In this document: positions 13,485-20,841 of the stretch, in pieces
How positions within the stretch are numbered: the first letter of the stretch is position 1
Layout of the letters: every line of letters starts with the position of its first letter
Origin: CABMGU01 sp035292785
GTDB taxonomy: Archaea > Nanobdellota > Nanobdellia > Woesearchaeales > ARS49
Assembly: GCA_035292785.1 (NCBI GenBank)
Contig: DATDPK010000062.1
Coordinates: 1-25,986 of the forward strand
Length of the DNA stretch: 25,986 nt
Direction: 5' to 3'
The notes under the pieces: generated by a model
Told to the model about the DNA's origin: nothing
Database searches by the model: none
What the model saw: the letters and a program-made list of their open reading frames with translations, nothing else
Made by a program: the position numbers and the translations under genes

Positions 13485-13699
13485 GCTTTCACCTTCAGCT
13501 TGTAGATTTTGACGTATTTGCTGACGAATACTGGCTCGGTCAGTCCTTTGCCTGTGAGGTAAATGAGATGATTGTCCACTGTTCTCCAGGTTAATCCTGT
13601 TGAATCTGCTATTTCGTTGACAGTTCTTTCTCCTTTTTGCAGGTCTTTGAGAATTATCTTTCTTATTGCTTCAAACTTGCGCTTGGGCTGCCGCTTCAC
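13481..13699 (-). CDS. Small winged-helix regulator, first gene of the sugar operon
   Basis: This 72-residue protein is little more than one winged helix. A basic N-terminus precedes helix 1 (FEAIRKIILKDLQ), then ERTVNEIADSTGLTWRTVDNHLIYLTGKGL (helix-turn-helix with recognition helix), then a beta wing (VFVSKYVKIYKLKV). It starts with GTG at 13699, only about 25 bp from the TATA box, so the transcript is probably leaderless. As the first gene of a twelve-gene operon, and with an array of phased sites just upstream of its promoter, it is a good candidate for an autoregulator of the whole unit. No ligand domain is present, so it may sense nothing itself or may dimerise through the wing. The family cannot be named beyond MarR/ArsR-like. 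Confidence 0.78.
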   Translation of the reverse strand: MKRQPKRKFEAIRKIILKDLQKGERTVNEIADSTGLTWRTVDNHLIYLTGKGLTEPVFVSKYVKIYKLKVKA

Positions 13700-13723
13700 T
13701 TCGCTCGTAATTTCTCTTTTTCG

Positions 13724-13733
13724 CTATATAAAT
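13724..13733 (-). promoter_or_regulatory. TATA box of the twelve-gene sugar operon
   Basis: On the minus strand the sequence reads ATTTATATAG, preceded by the purine-rich AAGCAAAG as a possible BRE. Its centre is about 30 bp from the GTG at 13699, placing the transcript start within a few bases of the start codon. This is the only clear promoter I see for the 8.5-kb gene series. Confidence 0.6.
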
Positions 13734-13751
13734 CTTTGCTTTTTAAGCATA

Positions 13752-13851
13752 GGTTTAGGTTATAATAAATCCAAAATAAGCTTATCTTAGAATTATGATG
13801 AGCTTATGATAGATAGATGTTATGCTTATAATTATGATTAAAATAAGTATT
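13752..13851. repeat. 22-bp-phased GCTTAT-type site array upstream of the sugar operon
   Basis: GCTTAT occurs at 13780, 13802 and 13824, exactly 22 bp apart. A one-mismatch copy (GGTTAT) lies at 13758, again 22 bp away, and a weak AGTATT copy at 13846. The copy at 13776-13785 is a perfect 10-bp palindrome (ATAAGCTTAT). A spacing of 22 bp is two helical turns, so proteins bound to each site would line up on one DNA face. The array ends about 20 bp upstream of the operon TATA box and lies in the 170-bp gap after the CBS gene. Sequences are A/T-rich, which raises the chance of coincidence. Confidence 0.55.
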
Positions 13852-13869
13852 CAATTTGCCGCATTAAAT

Positions 13870-14718
13870 CTACTTTGCGTAGTCTAATAGAATGTCCTTT
13901 ATCGTCAATATTCCTACCGGCTTGTCGTATTTTATCAATACGATGTTGCATACGTTGTTTTCTTCCATTATTTTGATTGCTTCTGGTATTGTTGTATTTG
14001 AAGCAGTGCAGCATATTGATTTTCTGCTCATGCAGTTCTTGATTGGCAGGTTTATCATGCTCGTGAATTGTCCGTGCTGGTAGCCTGTTTTCTTGCCTTC
14101 CTGGTGGCTTGCTGCTCTCGGTATTTTTTGTGATGATGTTCCCCAGAATTGCGGGTTTTCAAGCAGGTCCGACACTGCAACCATTCCCACCAGTTTGTTT
14201 TGATTGTCGACAATTGGCAGGTGGTCTATGTCTTTGTAGCTGAAAACACCTATGACTTTTCCTATCGGGTCATTTTCTTTTGCAGTTATTAGTTCAGCAT
14301 TGGATAGTTCATCGCATTTCAGCCCTTTGTACGCTTTTGCTATTTCCTGCACTACATCGTGTGAGCTTACAACTCCGAGCAGTTTGTCTTTCTGCATTAT
14401 TGGGAGCATATGTGTGTCTGCTGCTGTCATTAGCCGGCATATTTCCTTGATATCTGTTTCCGGCTTTAATATTGGAACAAAGAAAGGCGTCTTTGTTTTT
14501 GATCTCTTTTTCAGTATGTTTGCCACTTTCATCTTTTTCGGGTCTATCCTGCTAGTCAGAAGGAATCTTCTTGCTATTACTCCCAGATATTTCTTGCCGT
14601 CGAAAACCACTGCAGAATGCTGTTTTGCCTTGTTCAGCTTGCCAAGCATTTGTGAAATTGTGTCATTTATGTCGATAGAAACATAGTCTGTTCGCATTAA
14701 GTCTTGTGCTGTTGTCAT
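13870..14718 (-). CDS. Four-CBS-domain protein
   Basis: This 282-residue cytoplasmic protein consists of two Bateman modules. CBS repeats lie at about 5-55 (DLMRTDYVSIDINDTISQML, ending GVIARRFLL), 65-125 (GVVSSHDVV), 135-185 (LPIVDNQNKLVGMVAVSDLL) and 225-280 (VGILTIKDILLDY). Between repeats three and four is a roughly 35-residue polar linker rich in Ser, Gln and His. CBS pairs bind adenine nucleotides or S-adenosylmethionine and report energy state; no effector domain is fused, so it probably works on a partner. AAGGTGAAC before ATG 14718 is a fair Shine-Dalgarno sequence. It follows the Lrp gene by 33 bp on the same strand and is probably co-transcribed with it. Its position ahead of the sugar operon invites an energy-sensing link, which is untested. 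Confidence 0.85.
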   Translation of the reverse strand: MTTAQDLMRTDYVSIDINDTISQMLGKLNKAKQHSAVVFDGKKYLGVIARRFLLTSRIDPKKMKVANILKKRSKTKTPFFVPILKPETDIKEICRLMTAADTHMLPIMQKDKLLGVVSSHDVVQEIAKAYKGLKCDELSNAELITAKENDPIGKVIGVFSYKDIDHLPIVDNQNKLVGMVAVSDLLENPQFWGTSSQKIPRAASHQEGKKTGYQHGQFTSMINLPIKNCMSRKSICCTASNTTIPEAIKIMEENNVCNIVLIKYDKPVGILTIKDILLDYAK

Positions 14719-14751
14719 AAGTTCACCTTTTTTCTTGTTTTGTTTTAAACT

Positions 14752-15243
14752 TTACGCTTGCATTAGGTCATAATATTCGAATTTGTGTGATTTTAGCACT
14801 AACACTGCTTTCCAGTCTGCAATAATGTGGCTGTATTTTTGCCTGATTCCCGTCGATGTTTGTTCTAGTTCATTTGTGTCTTTTGCTATTATCACGCACG
14901 TGAGGTCAAAGTCTCCCATTATTGATAGCAGTTCTGTGATTCTTGGGTGTTTTACTAAATAAGCAATAAATTTGTTCTTTTCTTCCTCTGTAATGTTTTG
15001 CAGCTTTATCTTGATGTCTGCGATTAGTGGAAACCCTATCTTGCTTGGCTCTATGAATATTCTGGAATAGAATATTTCTTTTCTCTGCATTTCTTTTATT
15101 CTGTTGTTCACGGAGTCTATTGACAGTTTGACTTTTTTGGCTATGTTTGTTAGGCTTTCCCTGCCGTTCTCCTGCAGAATCATCAGTATTTGTTTGTCCT
15201 TTTCATCCAAAATTCTCGACTTTAATGCGGTTTTTACTGGCAT
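14752..15243 (-). CDS. Lrp/AsnC-family transcriptional regulator
   Basis: This 163-residue protein has the family layout. An N-terminal helix-turn-helix (about 10-60: DEKDKQILMILQENGRESLT, then AKKVKLSIDSVNNRIKEMQR) is followed by a C-terminal RAM-type alpha/beta domain (IGFPLIADIKIKL, then LLSIMGDFDLTCVIIAKD, then VLVLKSHKFEYYDLM). Lrp proteins form dimers to octamers that bind palindromic sites and often amino acids. The G-D-F-D-L turn expected for effector binding is present. It starts with ATG at 15243 and has no Shine-Dalgarno sequence, so it may be leaderless. A 25-bp palindrome covers its own TATA region, which fits autoregulation. The divergent TPR gene shares the 96-bp promoter region. 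Confidence 0.9.
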   Translation of the reverse strand: MPVKTALKSRILDEKDKQILMILQENGRESLTNIAKKVKLSIDSVNNRIKEMQRKEIFYSRIFIEPSKIGFPLIADIKIKLQNITEEEKNKFIAYLVKHPRITELLSIMGDFDLTCVIIAKDTNELEQTSTGIRQKYSHIIADWKAVLVLKSHKFEYYDLMQA

Positions 15244-15267
15244 TTATCAGATATTTATGAGAGTTAT

Positions 15268-15292
15268 TCTTAAATCTATCGAAAATTTAAGA
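15268..15292. promoter_or_regulatory. Palindromic operator over the lrp promoter
   Basis: TCTTAAAT (15268-15275) and ATTTAAGA (15285-15292) are perfect inverted arms of 8 bp separated by 9 bp. Read on the minus strand, the proximal arm ATTTAAGA sits about 25-32 bp before ATG 15243, where the TATA box should be. A bound Lrp dimer would block TBP and hence its own transcription. The arm length and spacing resemble known archaeal Lrp sites in general form. Confidence 0.55.
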
Positions 15293-15310
15293 CATTTTGG
15301 TAGAAATGCT

Positions 15311-15318
15311 TAATAAAT
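15311..15318 (+). promoter_or_regulatory. TATA box of the TPR gene
   Basis: TTAATAAA is centred about 26 bp before ATG 15340. No Shine-Dalgarno sequence precedes the ATG, so a leaderless transcript is expected. It lies about 20 bp from the palindrome in the same divergent region. Confidence 0.45.
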
Positions 15319-15339
15319 GCCAAAAACCATTAACCACAT

Positions 15340-16323
15340 ATGAGTAACGAAAACTATAAACCCATCAAAGGGCAAACAGCAAAAGCAGAGGATTTAAGTT
15401 TGCTAGTTGAACAATTATCTGAAAAAGGCAAAAGACTGGCAATCTTGCTGGCTGCAGAGCGCGGTATACCTATAGATCCCAAATATCATCCAATTGTCCG
15501 AGAAAAAATTAAGGAAATTGAAGAATCAGATATGCCTGGACGTGTTTGGGATGCTGGCCGTCTGGCCAGAAATATTGGAGACTTAGATGGCGTTATTCAA
15601 ATATTAAGACGTGCAGGTAAGAGTTCGCATGCTCGCGCAGGTCTTTGCCCATTTATTTTTGGTCTTTATTTGGCGAAGGGAGACACTGCAGAAGCGTTGC
15701 GTTTTTATGAAGCTGAAAAAGTTTCTAATCCAAAGGATACATTGTCGATAAATTCTGATTTTGGCAGGGTTGCTGCCCGTGAAGGTTATCTAGAAATTGC
15801 AATCAAGCTATGTAGAAATGAGTGGCTGATGCGGCATAATGTAGTTTTTTGGTTGGAACAGCTGGGCGATATTGATGAAGCGATTCAAGTTTGGCAAGAT
15901 GATTGTAACCATGTCGAAGGAGCCGAACTTGCTATTAAGTATGAAAAAAAAGACAAGGCACGTGAACTTTATCTTCTTGCGATAAAGGAAGCATTTCGGA
16001 AAAAAGATTGGGATCCTGAATATTTAGATCAGGTCTTTAAGCTATGCGAAGGAATTGGAGATGAAAAAATAGTGCTGCCAGTATACAAACGCATAGCTGC
16101 AGAATACGAACGCGGAGAACATTTATTTTTGTCCAATGCTGCAGAATTATACGCCAAGCTTGGAAATCATCATAAGACAACCGAACTTTGGAAAAAGTAT
16201 GTTGCCAGGTGTGATCAGAAAGGTGCTTTTTTAAATGCTGCCGAAGGTTGTGAAAAATTAGGTGATTCTGAACGAGCAAAGTTTTACAAACGACTGAGTG
16301 AATTATTATCAAAGCACGATTGA
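15340..16323 (+). CDS. TPR-like helical repeat protein
   Basis: This 327-residue soluble protein is built almost wholly of paired helices. TPR-like units are visible from about 60 to 325, for example MPGRVWDAGRLARNIGDLDG, LYLAKGDTAEALRFYEAE, WLEQLGDIDEAIQVWQD, ELYAKLGNHHKTTELWKKYV and AAEGCEKLGDSERAKFYKRL. The first 50 residues are polar and may be partly disordered. No signal peptide, membrane helix or catalytic motif is seen. TPR arrays bind peptides or protein tails. The next gene, starting 2 bp after the stop, encodes a C39-like cysteine peptidase, so the two probably form a unit. Base use is unlike its neighbours: the coding strand is richer in A than T, with many AAA, ATA and GAA codons, which suggests recent transfer. 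Confidence 0.78.
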   Translation: MSNENYKPIKGQTAKAEDLSLLVEQLSEKGKRLAILLAAERGIPIDPKYHPIVREKIKEIEESDMPGRVWDAGRLARNIGDLDGVIQILRRAGKSSHARAGLCPFIFGLYLAKGDTAEALRFYEAEKVSNPKDTLSINSDFGRVAAREGYLEIAIKLCRNEWLMRHNVVFWLEQLGDIDEAIQVWQDDCNHVEGAELAIKYEKKDKARELYLLAIKEAFRKKDWDPEYLDQVFKLCEGIGDEKIVLPVYKRIAAEYERGEHLFLSNAAELYAKLGNHHKTTELWKKYVARCDQKGAFLNAAEGCEKLGDSERAKFYKRLSELLSKHD

Positions 16324-16325
16324 TT

Positions 16326-16766
16326 ATGAACGCCCAATCAACATTTGAAGGTTGTCTTGCTGTTTGCTTGTTTCGATTGATTGGCTTGGAAGTTACTCCA
16401 AAAAAGGAACTGGCTTGTTTGGTTCACTCGTTAAAACTGAGCAAGTGGGATTTTGTAAAAGGACATCTGGATTATATCAGTAAAAATTCAAATATTAAAT
16501 TAAAACGGCACTTTTGTAAAAAAAGTAATGAAATTGATAAAATATTGAAAAATTCGCCTTTAATACTTAATATAGACGATTATATGCTTCGTAAAGTTAT
16601 ACATTATCCTCATTTTATTCTGATTAAAAAGAAAGTCGAAGGTGGCTATCGCATATTTGACCCCTGGGATGGAAAAAATAAATTTCTAAATAGCAAATTT
16701 CTTTCAAGAGCAATAATTGAGCTCAGAAAATTGAAATTTCAGCCGCAGGTTATTTGTCTGCGTTAA
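16326..16766 (+). CDS. C39-like papain-fold cysteine peptidase (small, stand-alone)
   Basis: This 146-residue protein has the signature of the C39 (bacteriocin-leader peptidase-like) fold. An N-terminal Gln (Q4) lies six residues before a Cys (MNAQSTFEGC10), then comes a helix (LAVCLFRLIGLEV). Late in the chain are a hydrophobic strand with His (VIHYPHFILIKKK, H96) and then FDPWDG with Asp112, giving a Q-C-H-D set. The strand SPLILNIDD is also typical. It has no ABC transporter, membrane or signal segment, so unlike export peptidases it is free in the cytoplasm. The ATG at 16326 lies 2 bp after the TPR stop; a TTG at 16320 is an alternative. Its substrate may be a small peptide presented by the TPR partner. 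It shares that gene's A-rich composition. Confidence 0.7.
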   Translation: MNAQSTFEGCLAVCLFRLIGLEVTPKKELACLVHSLKLSKWDFVKGHLDYISKNSNIKLKRHFCKKSNEIDKILKNSPLILNIDDYMLRKVIHYPHFILIKKKVEGGYRIFDPWDGKNKFLNSKFLSRAIIELRKLKFQPQVICLR

Positions 16767-16767
16767 C

Positions 16768-16775
16768 TATATATA
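16768..16775 (+). promoter_or_regulatory. TATA box of the calcium ATPase gene
   Basis: TATATATA lies 25-32 bp before ATG 16800, directly after the peptidase stop. A run of eight T (16791-16798) falls at the predicted transcript start and could also terminate the upstream transcript. No Shine-Dalgarno sequence is present, so the message is probably leaderless. Confidence 0.6.
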
Positions 16776-16799
16776 GATAAAACATTATGCTTTTTTTTG

Positions 16800-19415
16800 A
16801 TGGTGGAATATTATCTTCTCTCTGGGAAAGAGGTTCTTGAGCAGCTGGATTCTTCTGAAAAGGGGTTGTCAAGTTCTGAAGCTGAGGAACGGCTGAAGAT
16901 TCACGGTTACAATAAGATTCGCGAGGTTGAGCGTGTCAGCCCTTTCTGGATTTTTTTGGGCCAGTTTAAGAGTCCTATTGTTTGGATTTTGCTTGGCGCT
17001 ATGGTTATTTCTCTTCTTGTGCGGGAGTTTATTGATTTTTATGTTATCGGCGCTATTGTAGTATTGAATTCTATTCTTGGCTTTGTTCAGGAATTCAGGG
17101 CAGAGCGCGCTATCGAAGCGCTCAAGAAAATGATTTCTTTGAAGGCAACTGTTCTCAGGGACGGCCAGGAAAGGGAGATTGATGCAGAAGAGCTTGTTCC
17201 TGGCGATATTCTTTTGCTGGACACCGGCGATAAGATTCCTGCTGATGCAAGATTGTTGGAAGCTGTTAATATTCAAACACAAGAAGCAGCTTTGACTGGT
17301 GAGAGTCTGCCTGTTAAGAAGAGTGTTTTTCCGTTGAAGAAAGAGGTTTCTGTTGCTGACCGTGTGAATATGATTTTCTCTGGCACGATTGTTACTAATG
17401 GCCACGCAAGGGCTATTGTCACGTCTACTGGTATGAAGAGTGAGTTTGGCAAGATTGCCCAGCTTATTCAGGAGGCTGAGCCAGAGCCCACTCCTTTGCA
17501 AATTAAATTAAAAAGTTTGAGCAAGTTTATCGGCATTGCAATTTTGATTATTGCAGTTGTTGTCTTTTTGGTTGGCTTGTTGAAATTAGACCAGCCTTTT
17601 ACTGTCATTTTGCTTACTGCTGTTGCTTTGGCTGTTGCAGCTATTCCTGAAGGGCTTCCTGCTGTTGTTACTGTTGGTCTTTCTATTGGTGTTCAGCGTC
17701 TTGCAAAGAAGAATGCTCTTGTGCGCAATCTTCCGAGTGTTGAAACTTTGGGCGCCTGCACTGTTATTTGCAGTGATAAGACCGGTACTTTGACTCATAA
17801 TGAGATGACTGTGAGAAAATTGTACGTCAATCGTTCTGTTGTTGAGGTTTCTGGTTCTGGTTATGCTCCTGAGGGATTGTTTAGCAAAAAGCCTGATTCT
17901 TTTGAGCTTTTGCTTCGCATTGGTGCATTAAACAACAATGCCAAGTTGCGGCTTGAAGATAGTTCCTGGCAGGTTTTTGGCGACCCTACTGAGGCTGCAT
18001 TGATTGTTAGCGCCAAGAAGGCAAAGTTGGATGTTGAGACTTTGCACGACAAGTTCCCTCGCGTGGAAGAAATTGAGTTTACCAGCGAGAGAAAGCGTAT
18101 GACCACTCTGCATTCTGTTGATAAGAAGAAGGTTGCTTACACAAAGGGCGCTCCTGAGGTTGTTCTATCCTTGTGCAATCGTGTTTTAATCAACGGCCAT
18201 ATAGAAAGGTTGACCAGCAGTGAAAAAGAGAAAATCTTGCAGCAGAACGAGTTGTTTGCAAAGCAGGCTTTGAGAGTTCTTGGTTTTGCTTGCAAGGAAC
18301 TCACTGGATTGGAAGCGAAGAGCGATCCTGAGAAGGGAATGGTTTTTGTTGGCTTGCAGGCGATGATTGACCCTCCAAGAAAAGAGGTTAAGGAGGCGAT
18401 TGATAAGTGCAGGACTGCTGGCATTAAGGTTGTTATGATTACTGGCGACCATATTTCAACTGCAAAGTCTATTGCTGGAGAGCTTGGTATTGAGGGCAGG
18501 GCAGTTACTGGCCTTGAGCTTGACCAGATTGAGAATTTTTCTGATGAAGTGGAAAGTATTGCAATTTATGCTCGTGTTAATCCTGCCCATAAGATAAAAA
18601 TTATTGATGCTTTGAAGAAGAAGGGCCATATTGTTGCTATGACGGGGGATGGTGTTAATGATGCTCCTGCTTTGAAAAAGGCGGATTTGGGCATTGCTAT
18701 GGGTATTACCGGCACTGATGTTGCGAAGGAAGCAAGCGCTATGATTCTTGCTGATGATAATTTTGCTACAATTGTGCGCGCGATTGAGGAAGGAAGAAGA
18801 ATATATGATAACATTCAGAAGTATTTTGCGTATTTGTTTTCAGGCAATATTGGCGAGGTTTTAGTAATTCTTTCTTCTATCTTGCTTGGCCTTCCTCTTC
18901 CTTTAATTGCCATCCAAATATTGTGGATTAATCTTATTACTGACGGTCTTCCTGCCCTGGCTTTGGGTGTTGACCCTGCTGAGCCAGGTGTTATGCAGCG
19001 CCCTCCGAGAAGGCCTGAGCAGAATATTTTCAAGGGCATTGAGCCGTATATTTACATTTATCCTTTGATTTTGACTGTTGCGACTGTCTGGCTGTTTGAT
19101 ATTTTCCAGCCTGATTTGGCCAAGGCGCAGACTATTGCTTTCACGTCTATTGTTATGTTTGAGCTTTTCCAGGCAGTCAGCTGCCGTTCTGTAAGGCAGC
19201 CGGTGTTTTTTGTCGGCGTGTTCAAGAATAAGTGGCTTTGGCTTGCCATTTTGTTGTCTTTGGCTTTGCAGTTGTTGATTATGTACGTGCCGTTCCTTCA
19301 GAGCGTGTTTAGTATGGTTGGCTTGTCTTGGAAAGAATGGTTATTGATTACTCTTGTATCTTGTGCTGGATTTATTTATCTTGAACTGCACAAGTTTTTT
19401 GTAAGAGGCAGTTAG
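16800..19415 (+). CDS. Type IIA calcium-transporting P-type ATPase
   Basis: This 871-residue pump has the full family order: an N-terminal cation-ATPase domain, M1-M2 (about 58-98), an actuator domain with LTGES (about 165-169), M4 with AIPEGLP (282-288), phosphorylation site D326 in SDKTGTLT, a nucleotide domain with KGAPE, the hinge MTGDGVNDAPAL, then M5-M10. Calcium ligands known from SERCA are matched: Glu in PEGL of M4, Asn and Glu in SGNIGEV of M5, Asn, Thr and Asp in WINLITDG of M6, and an acidic residue in M8 (VMFELF). The enzyme should export Ca2+ (possibly also Mn2+) in exchange for protons. ATG 16800 is preferred to a TTG one codon upstream because of the TATA spacing. The 3' end overlaps the convergent membrane gene by 4 bp. 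Confidence 0.93.
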   Translation: MVEYYLLSGKEVLEQLDSSEKGLSSSEAEERLKIHGYNKIREVERVSPFWIFLGQFKSPIVWILLGAMVISLLVREFIDFYVIGAIVVLNSILGFVQEFRAERAIEALKKMISLKATVLRDGQEREIDAEELVPGDILLLDTGDKIPADARLLEAVNIQTQEAALTGESLPVKKSVFPLKKEVSVADRVNMIFSGTIVTNGHARAIVTSTGMKSEFGKIAQLIQEAEPEPTPLQIKLKSLSKFIGIAILIIAVVVFLVGLLKLDQPFTVILLTAVALAVAAIPEGLPAVVTVGLSIGVQRLAKKNALVRNLPSVETLGACTVICSDKTGTLTHNEMTVRKLYVNRSVVEVSGSGYAPEGLFSKKPDSFELLLRIGALNNNAKLRLEDSSWQVFGDPTEAALIVSAKKAKLDVETLHDKFPRVEEIEFTSERKRMTTLHSVDKKKVAYTKGAPEVVLSLCNRVLINGHIERLTSSEKEKILQQNELFAKQALRVLGFACKELTGLEAKSDPEKGMVFVGLQAMIDPPRKEVKEAIDKCRTAGIKVVMITGDHISTAKSIAGELGIEGRAVTGLELDQIENFSDEVESIAIYARVNPAHKIKIIDALKKKGHIVAMTGDGVNDAPALKKADLGIAMGITGTDVAKEASAMILADDNFATIVRAIEEGRRIYDNIQKYFAYLFSGNIGEVLVILSSILLGLPLPLIAIQILWINLITDGLPALALGVDPAEPGVMQRPPRRPEQNIFKGIEPYIYIYPLILTVATVWLFDIFQPDLAKAQTIAFTSIVMFELFQAVSCRSVRQPVFFVGVFKNKWLWLAILLSLALQLLIMYVPFLQSVFSMVGLSWKEWLLITLVSCAGFIYLELHKFFVRGS

Positions 19416-19780
19416 CGTTTTTTCTTGTCTTTTATCTCGTAAGTTTCCAATGGTTCTTCCCAGGCGCTGTTTTCAATTGATGCAAACGCCACTACCATTC
19501 CTGCAACGTTTACGAGAAGTCCGAATGCGAATAACAGGAATGTTTTGAGCTCCAAGTGCAGCCATAATAGGTTTGCAGTGGCTGCTGCGAAAAAAAGTAT
19601 TGCAAGCGGATATGCCCATTCTGCTTCTATCCATAGGCTGAACAGTATTCCGAATGCTATTATCACTCCAACAACAATGGTTAGTAATTCAAACGCATTT
19701 CCTATGCTCATTTTTGTTTCAAAGAGCAGTGCTGTGAGCAGGCTTAAAGCGAGCAATATTGTTGTTGTGAATATTTTCAT
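19412..19780 (-). CDS. Four-helix membrane protein of unknown function
   Basis: This 122-residue protein has four hydrophobic helices (about 4-20, 27-50, 56-75 and 80-102) and a polar, charged C-terminal tail (SAWEEPLETYEIKDKKKR) that should be cytoplasmic. ATG 19780 is supported by a strong Shine-Dalgarno sequence (AAGGAGGA at 19793-19786) and a TATA-like stretch farther upstream. No family is recognised. Its stop overlaps that of the calcium ATPase (convergent, 4 bp), so the two are not co-transcribed. A small transporter subunit or a membrane scaffold is possible; nothing visible favours one. Confidence 0.7.
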   Translation of the reverse strand: MKIFTTTILLALSLLTALLFETKMSIGNAFELLTIVVGVIIAFGILFSLWIEAEWAYPLAILFFAAATANLLWLHLELKTFLLFAFGLLVNVAGMVVAFASIENSAWEEPLETYEIKDKKKR

Positions 19781-19818
19781 TGTATTCCTCCTTATTCATT
19801 TATCCCAATACCCTTTCT

Positions 19819-19828
19819 TAATATATTT
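19819..19828 (-). promoter_or_regulatory. TATA-like element of the four-helix membrane protein gene
   Basis: Read on the minus strand, the stretch gives AAATATATTAA about 39-48 bp before ATG 19780. That leaves room for a short leader containing the strong Shine-Dalgarno sequence. The rest of the 129-bp gap between this gene and thioredoxin reductase shows no further structure that I can name. Confidence 0.4.
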
Positions 19829-19878
19829 TTCTATCGCCGGGGAGTAACAGGTCGGTGATAACTTTTACATTACAAATG

Positions 19879-19886
19879 CTTAAATA
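19879..19886 (+). promoter_or_regulatory. TATA box of the thioredoxin reductase gene
   Basis: CTTAAATA is centred about 27 bp before ATG 19910. The stretch in front of the ATG has no Shine-Dalgarno sequence, so a leaderless transcript is predicted. Confidence 0.5.
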
Positions 19887-19909
19887 TTCCTTATTTCGTT
19901 CATAAATTT

Positions 19910-20839
19910 ATGTACGATGTTGTTATTGTTGGTGCTGGCGCTGCTGGTTTGACTTCTGCTATTTATGCCGGCAGGAAAAAGCTGAAGTGCGTTCTGGTCA
20001 CAGGCCCGAATATCGGCGGCGAGACTAATTCAACTAATGATATTCAGAATTATCCTGGTTATGAAGGCCCTGGCCCTGATTTGATGAAGAAGTTTTGGGC
20101 TTCTGCAAAAAAGTGGGGCTGCGAGATTAAGGAAGCAATGGTTTCAAAGATTTCAAAGCCCAAGAATTTTGTTGTTGAGCTGAGCGATGGTTCAAAAATT
20201 GATTCCAAGTCTGTTATTTTGTGTTATGGTCGTGAGAGAAGAAAGCTTGGCATTACTGGCGAGGACAAGTTTTTCGGCAGGGGCTTGAGCACTTGCACGA
20301 CTTGTGATGCTCCATTATTTCCTAACAAGGATACTGTTGTTATCGGCGGCGGCAATAGCGCTGTTGAAGGCGCTTTGGAATTGGCAAGAATTGCAAAAAA
20401 GGTTTATCTTATTCATAGGCGTGAGCAGTTTAGGGCTGATGAGGTTACTGTTGAGCAGGTTCGCAAGGAGCCGAAGATTGAAATTATTACAAATACTGTT
20501 CCTGTTGAAATTGTTGGCGACAAGTTTGTCAAAGCTTTAATCATAGAGGATGTTAATACTAAAAAGCGGAGAGAATTGCCTGTCCAGGGTATTTTTTCTG
20601 AGATTGGCTGGGAAACTCATACTGCAATGGTTCAGGGCTTGGTTGAGACTAATGCTGTTGGCGAGATTAAGGTTGACGAGTTTTGTCGTACGAAAACTAC
20701 TGGTTTGTATGCCTGCGGTGATTTGACTCATATTCCTTACAAGCAGACGGTTATCAGTGCTGGTATGGGTGCTGTTGCTGTTTTGGAAGCGTATCGTTTT
20801 GTTACCGGCAGTTCTGCTACTGGCGAATACGTTAAGTAA
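19910..20839 (+). CDS. trxB: Thioredoxin reductase
   Basis: This 309-residue FAD/NAD(P)H enzyme passes electrons to thioredoxin-type proteins in the cytoplasm. Landmarks are the FAD Rossmann motif GAGAAGL (8-14), IQNYPGY, the redox pair C129-T-T-C132 followed by Asp133 as general acid, the second nucleotide motif IGGGNSAVEGA (145-155), HRREQFRA (169-176, arginines that favour NADPH), and the FAD-closing G-L-Y-A-C-G-D motif near residue 266. Length is normal. A leaderless start is predicted. The neighbouring Cys-rich secreted proteins and the O2-dependent desaturase are in keeping with active thiol and oxygen metabolism, but no thioredoxin gene lies in the window. Confidence 0.95.
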   Translation: MYDVVIVGAGAAGLTSAIYAGRKKLKCVLVTGPNIGGETNSTNDIQNYPGYEGPGPDLMKKFWASAKKWGCEIKEAMVSKISKPKNFVVELSDGSKIDSKSVILCYGRERRKLGITGEDKFFGRGLSTCTTCDAPLFPNKDTVVIGGGNSAVEGALELARIAKKVYLIHRREQFRADEVTVEQVRKEPKIEIITNTVPVEIVGDKFVKALIIEDVNTKKRRELPVQGIFSEIGWETHTAMVQGLVETNAVGEIKVDEFCRTKTTGLYACGDLTHIPYKQTVISAGMGAVAVLEAYRFVTGSSATGEYVK

Positions 20840-20841
20840 TC

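Noticed and set aside
13740..13869. Phased repeats taken as a CRISPR array or replication origin
   Set aside because: The units are only 6-10 bp with a 22-bp step, no cas genes or Cdc6/Orc1 gene are present, and the location fits promoter control.
19829..19878. G/C-richer patch (CGCCGGGGAG) in the gap before trxB, considered as a small RNA gene
   Set aside because: No stable stem or known RNA motif could be made out by eye, and no separate promoter is evident.
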